From: Dimorphilus gyrociliatus | Taxonomy: Eukaryota > Annelida > Polychaeta > Dinophilidae | Direction of reading: 5' to 3' | Length of the DNA: 64,000 nucleotides | Assembly (NCBI GenBank): GCA_904063045.1 | Contig: CAJFCJ010000006.1 | Coordinates: 372,001-436,000, forward strand | Position numbers and translations under genes: made by a program | The notes under the pieces: generated by a model | What the model was told of the DNA's origin: nothing | What the model saw: only the letters and a program-made list of their open reading frames with translations | The model's database searches: none | Shown here: positions 22,110-34,100 of the stretch, piece by piece | Numbering within the stretch: the stretch's first letter is position 1 | Layout: each line of letters opens with the position of its first letter

Positions 22110-23845
22110 TTATGGCAGTTGACTGAACATGGCTCCCAATGCCCAGCTTATTTCTGTTCCGGATATTTTTTTAGCTATCTGTAGCGAAGAACAATATTTA
22201 AATTTTGAAGAAATTATTGAAATAAATCACCAACATCAAAATTGTTTGTAGCATGAAATTTAAATCCTTCTTGTAAAATAGTTCCCAAGTAAATTAAATC
22301 AAAACACAAAAAGCGTTTTGGACTTTGGTTTAGCTTGTCATCGCATATTCTTTTAGCCATATCCAAGTAATTCTTCGGTTGAACTTGGGCTTCTAGACCA
22401 CCTGAAAGAATTTCAGTTAAAGTTAATTTCCACATTGAAACGGCAGGACGGCTTTTAAGGGATTAAACTTTCATGTACAAGTAATTAGTCCATACAGCTC
22501 TCTAATTTGTTTTTCGGTGCACGTATAAGTAATATGTACTTACTAAATAAGTTAACAGAATTCCCTCTATCGTAAAAATAGGAAAGGAGCAAAAATTTTG
22601 TTCTTGAAAAGTCGGGATTTACGTAGATGTCGTCTCTTAAAACTTTATCTAGAACAAGCTGTTGACACTCCTGGAATCTTGAAGCTTTCGGAGCTTTTCC
22701 AGATACATTATATTTCGTATTCTGGTGCACCCATACTCCAGAGTACCCTTCAGGCAAGCACACGCTTGAGAATTTTGATGTTGATTCATGTCCCCTGAGC
22801 ATTCTTAGGCGAGATGACATCAAACCGAGACCTAAGTAACTTTTTGTATAAGCTGTTATTGTGTAACCCATGGCAGAGACTTTATGTAGTAGGTCGGCCG
22901 AACTTTTTAAAATTTCCTGGGAAGTAAAAATCAAAGAAATTATCAGTAAAATAAAGTCCAAAAGCTAATTTCAAATCATTTTAGATAATACAGGATAACA
23001 AGATAGACAGTAGCATAATTGTTGGTCTTCCTTTATGACTTAATAATACATACTCTGTCTTTTGGCACATATGTGATTTGAATAGACCCTCCTCCTAAAT
23101 CAATGGCTCCGATAGTTTGGTCGCCACCTAGTGTTTCTAGAAAAGACATTTCTCAGTTATTAGATAAAAGATTCCTACAAATTAAATACTTGCTTTTCAA
23201 GATATTAACTGTCAGCCAACTAAATAACCCTTCGTCTGAGGCATCCATGATTTTCACCGATTCATCATGAAATGCGAAAGGAAACTTTCTGAAAAGTTTT
23301 CGTACTTCTTCCAATATTTCTTCTGCTTTTCTCTCTGATAAAAGTCTGAGACCTGCTGTGGCATACAAGCTTATAGGAGTCTTTGTCCAATGCTTTTCAG
23401 GGATATACTCTTTAGCTCTATTCAACAAGTTCTCTAAACTTTTTGCTGCCTGGAACAAAAATACTTTTGTTCACGAACAGGGAAACTAAAATAGTCTTAC
23501 GTTACTAGGATTTTCTGAATAGGCTGATAAACCGGGTAAAACATATTCAAAAAGTTCATCTTGAAATTTCCAATCTTCACTACCATATTTTGTAAATCTA
23601 AAAACATGAATTCTACTGCCTGTCGACCCAGCATCAAATATTATACCATAAAACTCTCTAGGCCTACTTCCTCCACGTGCCAATAGCATAATGATGAGGA
23701 AAATGATTATTATTGCTATCAAGCCATTTTTACTCTTAAGTCTTGACATCATTGTTGCTGACTCCCCTTTCATACTCAAGTTCATGACAAATAAACAACT
23801 CAAAGAGAATAGTGAAATATATATCAACAGCAGAAGCACTGGCAT
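22110..23845 (-). CDS. ENTPD6: Ectonucleoside triphosphate diphosphohydrolase 5/6-like (CD39 family)
   Basis: Six exons (23845-23501, 23449-23194, 23136-23054, 22916-22544, 22401-22235, 22178-22110) encode 430 aa. Apyrase-conserved regions are in order: FDAGSTGSRIHVF (ACR1), YATAGLRLL, IMDASDEGLFSW, and AIDLGGGSIQITY (ACR4). The SYLGLGLMSSRL string and C-terminal FLCFDLIYLGTILQ and ISWALGAMF match ENTPD6/ENTPD5. An N-terminal membrane segment (IAIIIIFLIIMLLA) puts the enzyme in the ER/Golgi or makes it secreted after cleavage; it would hydrolyse nucleoside diphosphates such as UDP/GDP. The start is uncertain: ATGs also occur closer to the membrane segment. The intron at 23193-23137 uses a GC donor (AAAA|GCAAGT). 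Confidence 0.92.
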
Positions 23846-24442
23846 GTACTCAGGTTGAAGCAAGTGAGTTTATTCGACTACTAGTGACAATCTAGCAAAC
23901 AACTTAACAAAAATAAACTAATTAATCGACTTTTGTATAAAAGGAGTAACACTGAGTATCACATTTGTAACATGGCTGTAATATGGTTCTAATAGTTCTA
24001 TCGTTTTAACATCGCCATACAATCACAGAAGACTAACCCAAGTGGTATTACTAAACTATACTTTAAAAGACCAAAGTTCTAAAAGCATTTACTTTGCACT
24101 TTTTCATTTCATCTTATTTTCAGACGAAAAATAATTTTAAACTTGCAATCATATTATTAAACTTGATCCCTTTTATTACAATTTGAGTAGCCTCATCTGC
24201 TTGGAAATACAGCTATATGCGTATCTATATTATTTCTATATCTGATTCTTTGTCAGAGAAATATAACTGGTTTTGTTGAAGCCTTAATAAAGATTCTATG
24301 TAATTTAATTTTTAAATATTAGAATAGCTAGAAAATATTAATGATATTGGATCATCTTTACTTTCAGTTTACAAGTTGTGGGGTTTACCGGTTTTTAGCC
24401 AGCACTGAATCATGCGAGAATGGTTTTTACGAAGTAGTAAAA
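23846..24442. promoter_or_regulatory. Divergent promoter region ENTPD / MRPL46
   Basis: About 600 AT-rich bases between two start codons on opposite strands. No defined core element was recognised except the ATGGCG element at the MRPL46 start. Confidence 0.3.
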
Positions 24443-25444
24443 ATGGCGCTCTATTTGATACACCGCACTGCTCGATTAAAAAGTATTGTTTCTCATGCAA
24501 GTACGGCTATATTTTATTCATAAATTGCGTTGATGTACAATATATTTTATTACAGTACAAGTCCAACAAAATTTCTCATTGTCATCGAAAAATCATCAGA
24601 ATTATGACATATTTGCCTCAGTGTGTCTTCAAAGGCAACGTGTTCTTACGTCCGAGAAGACACCTCTAGAAATAGAATTTTCAAATTTTTTGCAAGATTT
24701 GGAAACAAAACAAAGTGTTTATAACGATCATGAGTTAAGACATTTTGAGGACTTACGAGTCGCTGAGCAGAGAAAATTAGATATTGATGCAGACGGTGAC
24801 ATTATTCGAGAAACTGCTCTAGATTTAGAGGATTCTTGGGATACTGAATACCAAAATTTTAAACCTGCTCCCAGGACGACTGAAGATGATGAGAACAAAA
24901 ACTTAAAGTCTCACAATAGAGAACTAGATTCGAAATTATTGCTGCTAACAAAATCAAAATTAGGTGATGCTGAACGATGGGTGTTGCCAATGGGAAAATG
25001 GATTAAGGGAGAAAGTCTGAGACAAGTAAGCATTTACCCATACTAAAAATTAGAATCTTTGACTGAAAAATGTTTAATGAAATGAGGCTTTTCTAAAGTA
25101 AAAAAACTGCTTTAAGGAAAAGAAATTGTATGTAAAATATTTACAATTCAAATTTTCCTCATCTTCATCTTGTATTTCAGACAGCAGAAAGGATTCTAGC
25201 CGAGCAAACTGGCTCTAGCTTAAATGTTCAATTTCTAGGAAATGCTCCGTGTGGTTTCTACAAATATGAGTATCCTTCTAAAGAACAGACCATCGGCGCC
25301 AAAATATTCTTTTTCAAAGCTGATTTAAAAGATGGTCAAATCACCAAAAATATAAACTTTCAGTGGATAAAAAAGCAAGATATAAAACCTCTGTTACCTC
25401 CTAGATACTTTAAAGTTGTTGATCGCTTTGTTCTCGATTTTTAA
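24443..25444 (+). CDS. MRPL46: Mitochondrial large ribosomal subunit protein mL46
   Basis: Three exons (24443-24500, 24556-25025, 25181-25444; phases 1 and 0) encode 263 aa, near the vertebrate 279. Exon 1 gives a basic, amphipathic presequence (MALYLIHRTARLKSIV) typical of mitochondrial import. The family signature SVCLQRQRVL opens the mature part. It continues with SVYNDHELRHFED, LDLEDSWDTEYQ, GDAERWVLPMGKW and the Nudix-like C-terminal half (QFLGNAPCGFYKYEYP, GAKIFFFKADL). The start codon sits in AAAATGGCGC, a YY1-type element often found at starts of ribosomal and mitochondrial genes in animals. Convergent with the Rolling stone-like gene. Confidence 0.95.
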
Positions 25445-25780
25445 ATTCATTCATATTTTATAAATATATGTTATGTATGCCTAGTTGTTCAAGTGAGTTT
25501 TCAATTGAATTGTTATTTTGTAATATTCTTAATTTTCTTATTTTGTAAACTCTGAAAATAGAGGGATAAGTTCCGATAAAAACACTGATATCGAATTAAT
25601 GTGTGTTATATAATACGTTTTAATGCAGTTGAACGTAACACACCATTTCCCTGTATTTTGCTGAAAGAATTAAATATAATAGAAAATTACATTTAACCAA
25701 AGAGAAGAGTAAAAACACAGCACGTTTAACTACTATTAAATAAGCAATTTAGGTACTAACAGAAAGGTACACTTCGGCAA
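25445..25780. other. Spacer between convergent MRPL46 and Rolling stone-like genes
   Basis: AT-rich 3' flanks of both genes. No further feature was seen. Confidence 0.35.
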
Positions 25781-26775
25781 TTAAAAAAAATTGAAGCCGT
25801 GTCCTTTTGAGTATATGTATAGTTTTAAACGATAAATAAAATAAAACCCAACATGAACAAGCGGAGAAACAATACCTGCTATAATGAGAACACATGGTAT
25901 ACTAATTTGAGGCTTATTCCAATTCAAAATCGGATAAACAATGTTATGCTTTTTGTCAACGCTCCAATAAACAATATTAAAGATCGTGTAGATAATTCCA
26001 TATGAAAATGGATAAAGAAAGTGTAATATACGAACTGGAACTGCTGACGATAGAAAGTGAAATAAAACGATGGTTGAATTAATTGCATGAAGATTTATAT
26101 TATTCCATAAGCCTATCATACTAATCTCATCTTTTTTCAAAAGCGGCCAGAGAACAGACCAGAAAGTTAGAGAGACTACTACGGATGATGTAGATGCAGT
26201 ATTGAACAATATCCAATCTAATTTGATGTATAGAGGTAATTTTCTTTCTTCAACATTTTCAATTGTCATGCTTGTGTCAATGAGAGCTCCTCTATCTGAT
26301 TCCGATTCCGATGATTGAGAATTATCAGCTACTTGTAATGTGTTGTTTTCATTTCTTCCACAAAATTGAGAGCAGAAAAAATAAAAGCAACAACCAGCTG
26401 AGTATGTTAGATGTATGGTCAACAATAAATAAGTCCATATTGTTAGGAATACGTATGGAGGATGACGATGAGATGTTGTGTTATCAAACCAATGGTAGTG
26501 AATAGTGGTATTTGAAGAATGTGCCAAGCTCCTGGTCAGTATCAAGACATTCCAAGTTATGAGATAAATCGCAAAGAACAATTTGATAAATATCATTAGA
26601 AGAATTCCAATTTTTCTCTTATTTGGATGAAGCCACTAAAACAAAGAATATTAAATTTAATTGGTACTTTTAAACATGTTGAAAAGTTTTTTACTTGAAA
26701 GGTATAAAATGCTGAAGGATGATCATGATGTAAAAGTGCAGCACCCAAGGTACATTCTTCTCTGATTCTAGGCAT
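25781..26775 (-). CDS. Rolling stone-like multi-pass membrane protein
   Basis: Two exons (26775-26695, 26635-25781; phase 0) encode 311 aa. The start follows from ATG at 26775 and the in-frame splice FYTFQ|WLHPNKR. Six to seven hydrophobic segments are visible. Between the second and third is a Ser/Asp/Glu-rich loop (SQSSESESD), then KLDWILFNTASTSSVVVSLT, the family hallmark, and later IIYTIFNIVYWSVDKKHNIVYPILNW. Drosophila Rolling stone takes part in myoblast fusion; the biochemical role of the family is unclear. Head-to-head with NEK4. Confidence 0.85.
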
Positions 26776-27270
26776 ATTTTTTTGATATTTTCAATTTTTT
26801 GTTTAGTTTCAGTCTGCCACTTCCTTATAGTGAGTAGTTGCCTTTGAAATTGTTATACGACATATGAGTTGGGAACGGGTAACCTGGCAATCTTTAGACA
26901 AGAAAACACGAAACGAGGGTGGGCATTCCGTCCATTAATCTTGCGTTGGCACTGTTCTATGATTTTTCCAATTAGGATTAATTAGTCAAACAATCATAGC
27001 CAGTGTAAATATATTTGTTCAAAACAATTGCGAAGAGCTCAGAAGATTAAAGTTTTGCAAGATTGATTAAAACACTAATTTTGAAAGTGCACTAGTGCCA
27101 AGTTGAGACACGCATGAGTCAAATTTCAGCAGTTGTCATTCTACAATTACGTTGGATTTGTTTACTACGTTACCAAAAATATCGTGGTTGGTAGACTAAA
27201 TGTGTCTAGCATTACACAAGCATTTAATTCGCGGTTAATAGATGTTTAAGTCAAATCGATCATTGAGGTA
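26776..27270. promoter_or_regulatory. Divergent promoter region Rolling stone-like / NEK4
   Basis: About 495 bases between opposite start codons, slightly richer in G and C around 26870-26960 and containing CCAAT-like elements. No firm core promoter was recognised. Confidence 0.3.
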
Positions 27271-30200
27271 ATGTCTTTGGATAAATATACAAATATAAGA
27301 GTAATTGGAAAGGGCAGCTATGGAGAGGTTTGGCTGGTTCGTCATAAGTCTGATAGAAAGCAGGTTATTATTAGCATTTGAATAATAGCGAAATAGTTAT
27401 AAGATTCATATGAATGCTATGTCCTTAATAGTATGTGTTGAAAAAACTCGAAGTTAAGCATGCTTCTAAAAGAGAAAGATATTCTGCTGAGCAGGAAGCC
27501 AAGCTCTTGTCAAAACTTCATCATCCAAACATTGTAACTTATAAGGTAATAACTTTTTTTAATTTACATTATTCTTATTATAAATATTACTTGTGAAGGA
27601 CTCCTTCGAAAACAATGGACATCTATACATAGCAATGGGATTTTGTGAAGGTGGAGACCTCTTCTCAAAGTTAAAGGAGCAAAGAAGTGTACCGTTAGAA
27701 GAGAGACAAATTGTGGAATGGTTTGTTCAAATTTCAATGGCATTACAAGTAATTTTATTAAGAAACAAACCTATCATATTTTCCATTTCATATTTATTGT
27801 TTTAGTATATGCACGAAAGAAATATCTTACATAGAGATTTAAAAACTCAGAATATCTTTCTTACAAAGGCAAGCATAATAAAAGTCGGTGACTTGGGAAT
27901 TGCTAAGTAATATTATAGCTTTGTGGTTTAGATTTTAATTTTTTTAAAATTTATTAGAGTCCTGGATAATCCTAATGATATGGCTTCTACGTTAATTGGA
28001 ACACCTTATTATATGAGTCCAGAACTTTTTTCTAACAAACCTTACAACCATAAAGTCAGTTTATAAATTTTAATGAAAATTTTACAATGTATATTGACGG
28101 TTGTTAATTTTTATTGTAGTCTGATGTTTGGGCTTTAGGTTGTTGTGTTTACGAAATGGCAACTTTAAAACATGCGTTTAATGCTAAAGATATGAATTCT
28201 CTAGTATATAAGATTCTTCGAGGTAAATTACCGTCCATGCCAAAAATTTATAGCGATGAGTTAGTAACTATGATAAGAGCGATGCTAAACCAAAATCCCG
28301 ATAAAAGACCTAGTGTTAATAGGATACTTAAAGATCCTTTTATAAAAAAAAATATTGCTATATTTCTGGACGGAACGAGAAAAAAGTTGGTATTTAACTA
28401 TACTCTATTAATATTTATTAGTAGTCAATATTATTTGAAAAAATTGCAGCAAGGCTACATCAGCGAAATCGAAGCGTCCTCCTTCCGGGGAGAGATCAAG
28501 AAAATCAAGTCAGACAGATGATGATGCAAAATCTGTACTCAGCGTTGCTAGCTCCGTTGGGGTATCCTATGAAACAAACAACATCTTAGAAGCTATTAAC
28601 GACGATGAGAAATTAGAACCTTTACACCCTTGTGGACCAGAGTTAACACCAATAGCTGAAGAAATGACACCTCGTAAACAATATCCTCCACCAAAATCGG
28701 CAGACCAAAGCCCCAAAACATCTTTTGAAGCAAAACAATCACGGCCTGCATCAGGCCAAAATTCTAGATCATCGACACCAACTAGAGCCTCTGGTAACAA
28801 GGTATTTACATTAAATATTAAGTGGAAGCTTCTTAACCAAATTTATTAGGAATTGCCTCCAAGATCACCTGATGTTTCCGGGACTGGTGCTAGAAAGAAA
28901 AAGAAGAGTGTCTTAAAAATGAGACAAAGCTCTAACGAAAATTCTGAACCTAATAAAGAGCCTTTACAGGTAATACAGCTAGAGAGGGACAGTCCTTGCC
29001 ATAAATTTCAGGTGCATGATCTTAAATTTTTGTTTGTTTGTATTTCTCTGTTTTATCAAGATTTTTATGTTGAACATTCTCTTCACCATTTTCTGAATTT
29101 TTTTTAAATATTTTATTCAAAAATTTATATCTATAAAAAATATGTAAAAACATATATTTTAGATAAATTTGCAAAAAATTAGGCCTAAAAACTGCAATTC
29201 TAGAACACAATTAGCTAGAAAACACCTTCTACCCCACACAAAATTATAAACTGTATACTGACTTTGGGAAAATCTTTACTTAGGATCCTATAGAATCACG
29301 CCCTCTTCCCCCACGCCCTCTTATGTCGGGGAATCCAAAATCTAAGAATTCGTCAGCTGTTGTTCATAACAGAGAATCAGGGTAAGAAATAATCTTATCT
29401 GCAGTAAACTTTGTTGTAGACTGTTCAATTTTATCTTAGATATTCAAGTGAAATTATTTCATCTTGCGATCCTGTTGTAAACAAACCGAAAGGAATGTCC
29501 AAGTCTCACGATCCATCATCTCCAACGGAAACTAAGTTACCCCCATCAAGAGTTGTTAGCAAATCTCAAGACATTCGTCCTCAAATGAAATCTGCTGCAC
29601 CACGGGTAAGAGAGTTCAGTTATCTTTTTGTGACATATTGATTTTGACTCGTGTTTTAGCAGAGTAATTTGTCTGCAAGAGCTAGACGTCGTGAAAAGAA
29701 GGAAATGGAAATTAAGGAAATTGAAACACCAAGAATGAAAAGTAGTGTTGACATTGATCCATCGAGAAGATCGATAGATATTGATAGCCGTCCTTCAAGC
29801 GCCAAAAGTAGACCTAGTTCAGCTAAGGCTGCTTTAGAACAAAGATCACAAAAAGCAGATATCTCTGCAGTAAAACGTACTCGAGTGAGTAAGGCTAAAA
29901 ACAGTACAATCATTATGTAATCAACATATTTTTTCACTACCAGAGCGAAAGTGACAAAAGCAAAAAACCCTTGGTCCATCAAAGATCATTTAACAATAGC
30001 TCAAGTAGTGATGAAGATGAGATCAAGCGGGACGAGAGAAGGTTAGGATAAATTAGTATAATATTTTAATAATACTCTCTTCTTCTAAAATAGAAATCAT
30101 AGAGACGTCAATAACCTAGTTTGTGCCCTCGAGTCTACTTTAAAGGCAGCTTCAGCTGTTAGGCATAGCGGGGATGATGATGATGATAACGGAGACGTTA

Positions 30201-30757
30201 TTATTCCAGGGGGCGCGAAGGTTCCAAATGTGAGGAGAAATGAAACTTTTGTTATAAGGGTGAGAAAAGTCTTGATTCCTTATCTAACTCTAAAATAATA
30301 TTATTATCTCTATAATTTGTAGAAACACGTGGACCCACCTCCCCAACGCCTACAGGTTGAGCCTTTAAGAGCAATTAAAGTATCAACAGACCCTACTGAA
30401 GATGCTATTCATCCAGGTACAGACTCTTAATTTAATCTACTTCAGTTAAATTTTGGCTATTACAGCTGAACGAACCTTGGGTACAGCAACAAGACTAAAC
30501 GATCGAATACAACAATTGAGAAAGTAAATGACTAACATCATAGTTTTTCAATAATATAATAAATATTATGCAGGGATGTTATAAGAGCATTTGGAATTGC
30601 TAAACTGAAAGCAGCTTATGATGTACTCGAAAAAGTTGAATCAGAAGATGCTGAACCGAAACTAATTAAAATTTTGGGACAAGATGGTTTTGATGAATAT
30701 GCTGGGAAAATTTGGCAACTTAAATTTTGTGAAGATGTCCAATCAGGCCTTGTTTGA
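27271..30757 (+). CDS. NEK4: NEK4-like NIMA-related serine/threonine kinase
   Basis: Sixteen exons, all phase-consistent, encode about 793 aa: 27271-27363, 27432-27545, 27599-27748, 27806-27906, 27958-28054, 28120-28385, 28450-28801, 28850-28969, 29284-29381, 29440-29605, 29660-29884, 29944-30041, 30094-30259, 30323-30416, 30466-30523, 30574-30757. The kinase domain has the Gly loop GKGSYGEV, lysine in [16 protein letters not shown], the NEK4-type DLG (not DFG) in VGDLGIAK, and [17 protein letters not shown]. The long tail is Ser/Arg/Lys-rich with [11 protein letters not shown], like vertebrate NEK4 SARERRR. It ends in a conserved helical domain ([13 protein letters not shown] to IWQLKFCED). 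NEK4 acts in ciliary and DNA-damage functions. The 314-bp intron at 28970-29283 could hide a further small exon. Confidence 0.94.
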
Positions 30758-31192
30758 ATTCACTTTTGCTGTATATACTGTATACAGTATACATTTATAC
30801 ATTGCATAAAAATAATTTCAAGATTTAAACTCTAAACTTTTCTTTTTATAGCTCATTTAATTACATCTCATACATATTCATTCTGTAAAAAGATCTTTTC
30901 ATTCACACTCATAACTGTTTTTCATTAAAAATTTCATTGATATGATAGTTGATTTAAAATGACTCAAATTATCGGGCGCTTTATGTTTCTTAATTCAATT
31001 TTTAACATTTGTAAATTAATAAGAAGTTTGTTACAATCTAAACGAAATATTGTTTACAATTTAAAAAATGAGACCTAATGAAGGTCATTTGTAAAGTAAC
31101 TACTCTATCAAGAATCAAAAAATTAAGTCGATATTAATATTTTGAGGGACAATAAGTCATTCAATTATTCACAAGAGTCAACGTAAAAACTT
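30758..31192. other. Spacer between convergent NEK4 and DNAJC16
   Basis: AT-rich 3' flanks of both genes, including the palindrome listed separately. No gene was seen. Confidence 0.4.
30774..30791. repeat. 18-bp perfect palindrome
   Basis: TATACTGTATACAGTATA reads the same on both strands and lies 17 bases after the NEK4 stop codon. Related TACTGTATA motifs occur near 16777-16830. Confidence 0.7.
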
Positions 31193-34100
31193 TTAACGAG
31201 AGAGCATAGGCCAATATTGCACCCGAAATCTTTTAATTTGACCTTCACAGAGCCGATCCATCCAGGAACCTAACCCATTCAGGACGTCATTGATATTAAT
31301 TGTAGAATCAGTTTGATTTTCACCATCGCTACTATCATCCAACCCAAGAAAGTCATTAGATGGCAGCTTAGGATGAAAAATTGAGTAGTAATTTCTTGAT
31401 CCATTTAGGGCTAGAACAGTTCCGACACAGTTTTTTCTGAATAAGGTTTTTAAATATGGATTAAAAATTATGAAGAAAAGTGCAGAGTATTATATGTAAT
31501 TAATTTCGAACGGGTAAAATATGTGACAAAACTTGAAACTTGTAATTCATATTAAGTTATTTAAGACTCTTACTTGTTAATGGTACTTAAATCTCTTCGA
31601 AAATCCAGTGTTTCTTCTAACAAGTGCCTATACCAGCCGAGATATTCGTCCAAATCTAAAGCACAAAATATGAAAGCATCGCCGCTGAAAAAAATAGTAA
31701 GGATAAAGATCTATATGGATATTTTTATTTATCATTTTCTTACTTTGTATAAGGTAAGACAATTGAAGCGAATTTCTGAAGAAGCTTATTTTGGTATTCA
31801 TTGTCAGTCATGATAATTAAGGTTCTTAAACCTCTCTCGCCTCTTAAGACATACTTATCGTATGTTTGAGCGCAAAATGTTTGCAAGTAAACAGTAGGCT
31901 TCCTAAAAAATGTCATTGGTTTATTAGTATTGTCGTAAATATTCTTACTTATAAGTATTACTCTTTAGGTAAATTTTGGTTCGATCGTTCTTTATTTTTT
32001 GACTGAGTTACTGGCTTATCCAACTTAGACAGCGCAGATGACATAAAACCAATCCCTAGTACCACAAATATTGAAACAAAAATTGCCAACCAAGTGGCAC
32101 TATCCATACTAGAAAGTATAAGATTAAATAAGGTATAATGTTAGCTATATAATGACAACCCACCTTCTTATCTTCATCATTCCCAAATCATACCAATCAT
32201 CCAGTTTATTCAAAATTCTTGATAGTAAGGGCTTTAGGAGTAATTAGATATTGAACAAAAAAAGTAATGAAAAAACATGAAATATAACTTACGGCCTGGT
32301 GTTCATCTATTATAGATGGCTGATCTATTTTAAAATCCAAAGTGTCTCTAGTGTTTACCGCTGTATCTACTAATTTTTTCAGAGCACTTACTGACTCTTC
32401 ATTATATTCGCCAAGTTTCCAGCCATCTTCCAATAAGCTATAATATAGATCTAGCTTTGAATTTCTCCAAATTAGAGCTACTTTTAAAGCTTTCGTAGTG
32501 ACATTTTCAATTCCCTCCTTTCTAGTAATTGCCTCAGCAAATTGAGTTTGCGAATCGGCATATACATATGCATATTTGACCCTTTGTTGACTTGATTGCT
32601 CTTTCACATAATTCCTAAAGCTTTTACGATATTCTTCATGATCTTTGATATTATATGTGAAAAGTACAACACAGACAGCTTTAGAGCGTCGTGTAGTTCC
32701 AGTAGGGCATAACTCATTAAAAACGTTAGGTGAGGAAAGACGAGGTAATATGAGGTATTTATTTGAATTTAGAATATTTTCAATATTCTTTCCTTGCAAT
32801 TTTTGCTCCTGCATGAACAGATTGAGTCAGTTAAACATATTGTATGCAATTTAAAAAAGATATTACATTTATACTAGCAAACGCAGAATCATAATATTCA
32901 TGAAATAGTAGCAAAGTTTCTTTCCCAGGATACAGTTTGTATAAGTCTTTAAAGCTTTTCGATTTTTTACTGCAATGACAAATGAAGTTAGTTTGAACAA
33001 CATGATAAGATTATGAGTTCTCACTCTGAATTTGAAATAAATCCAAAGTCGAATCTTTTTTGATACTTAAAAGCTGTTGAGAGAAATCTTAAAGATGGCC
33101 GAGGTTTGGAGCTGGAAAAAATGACTCTGATTTTGTTCGCTGAATAATCTTGCAAAAATTCGGCAACTGTATCATCGTTAAGAATTCTAATAAGGTTGTT
33201 AGGTAGGTTATTTCTAACGAATTCTCTCATATTTTTTTGAGTATATTCATCATTGAAAAATTTAACTTTTTTGTTAATAATCATGACAATGCTTGGTGGA
33301 CTTGTAACCCCTACTCTGTTTGATAATGCTCGGTCCAACTCAAAATTAAAAGTTCCGATACCGAAATCTGTAAAAAAAACGCTTAATTGGTAGCAAAATA
33401 TTTTTACAAATATGTAACTTTAGCCACTACAATTGAAAAATATATTACCTATATCCTCTAAATCTGTAACAAACTTTTCCCATACTGCATCAACTTTCAT
33501 GCATTGTAAACACGAATTTGAATAGGCAAATAGTACATATGGTTTTTTGGATGTCTCGGGTAAAATTATATTTGTATATTTCCTGCAAAACTTAGAGAGT
33601 AAATACATGAAAAAGAATAATATTATCAATATCACCTAAAAGTGACTAGATATCTTTCATCCTCATCTCTATCAAACGTAAACCGAAAATCTCCAAACAT
33701 GGATCCGCCAAAGAAGTCTCGGAAAGGGTAAAAAAATTCATTATCCCCTCTATGATTTTGATGGCCAGTGCTTGATGCTGTTTTACCAAAATTATCATAC
33801 TGTCGACGTTTTTCGTCATCTATAAGAGTCTGTTCAAAGAAAATGAGCTTAGAGCGACATCTATAATCAATATATTGACAAAATATTATTGAAACGAGCA
33901 ATATTACTTTCTCGTAGGAAATTTAAACTTCCTAAATGTCTAATCTAATTTTATTTTCTCTTATAGGCTGTATGTTTAATATAATTAATATTGGAGAAAC
34001 ATTTCATCGAGCATGTTACTTTCCAAACTGGGCTTATGAAAGAACTGGAGGATATGATTTTAAACCAGAAGATATAAAAGTGCAGTTATGTTCACAAATC

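Noticed and set aside
28970-29110. Extension of NEK4 exon 8 past the donor at 28970.
   Set aside because: The extension ends in an AT-rich tail and stop, and the donor at 28970 joins in phase to the exon at 29284.
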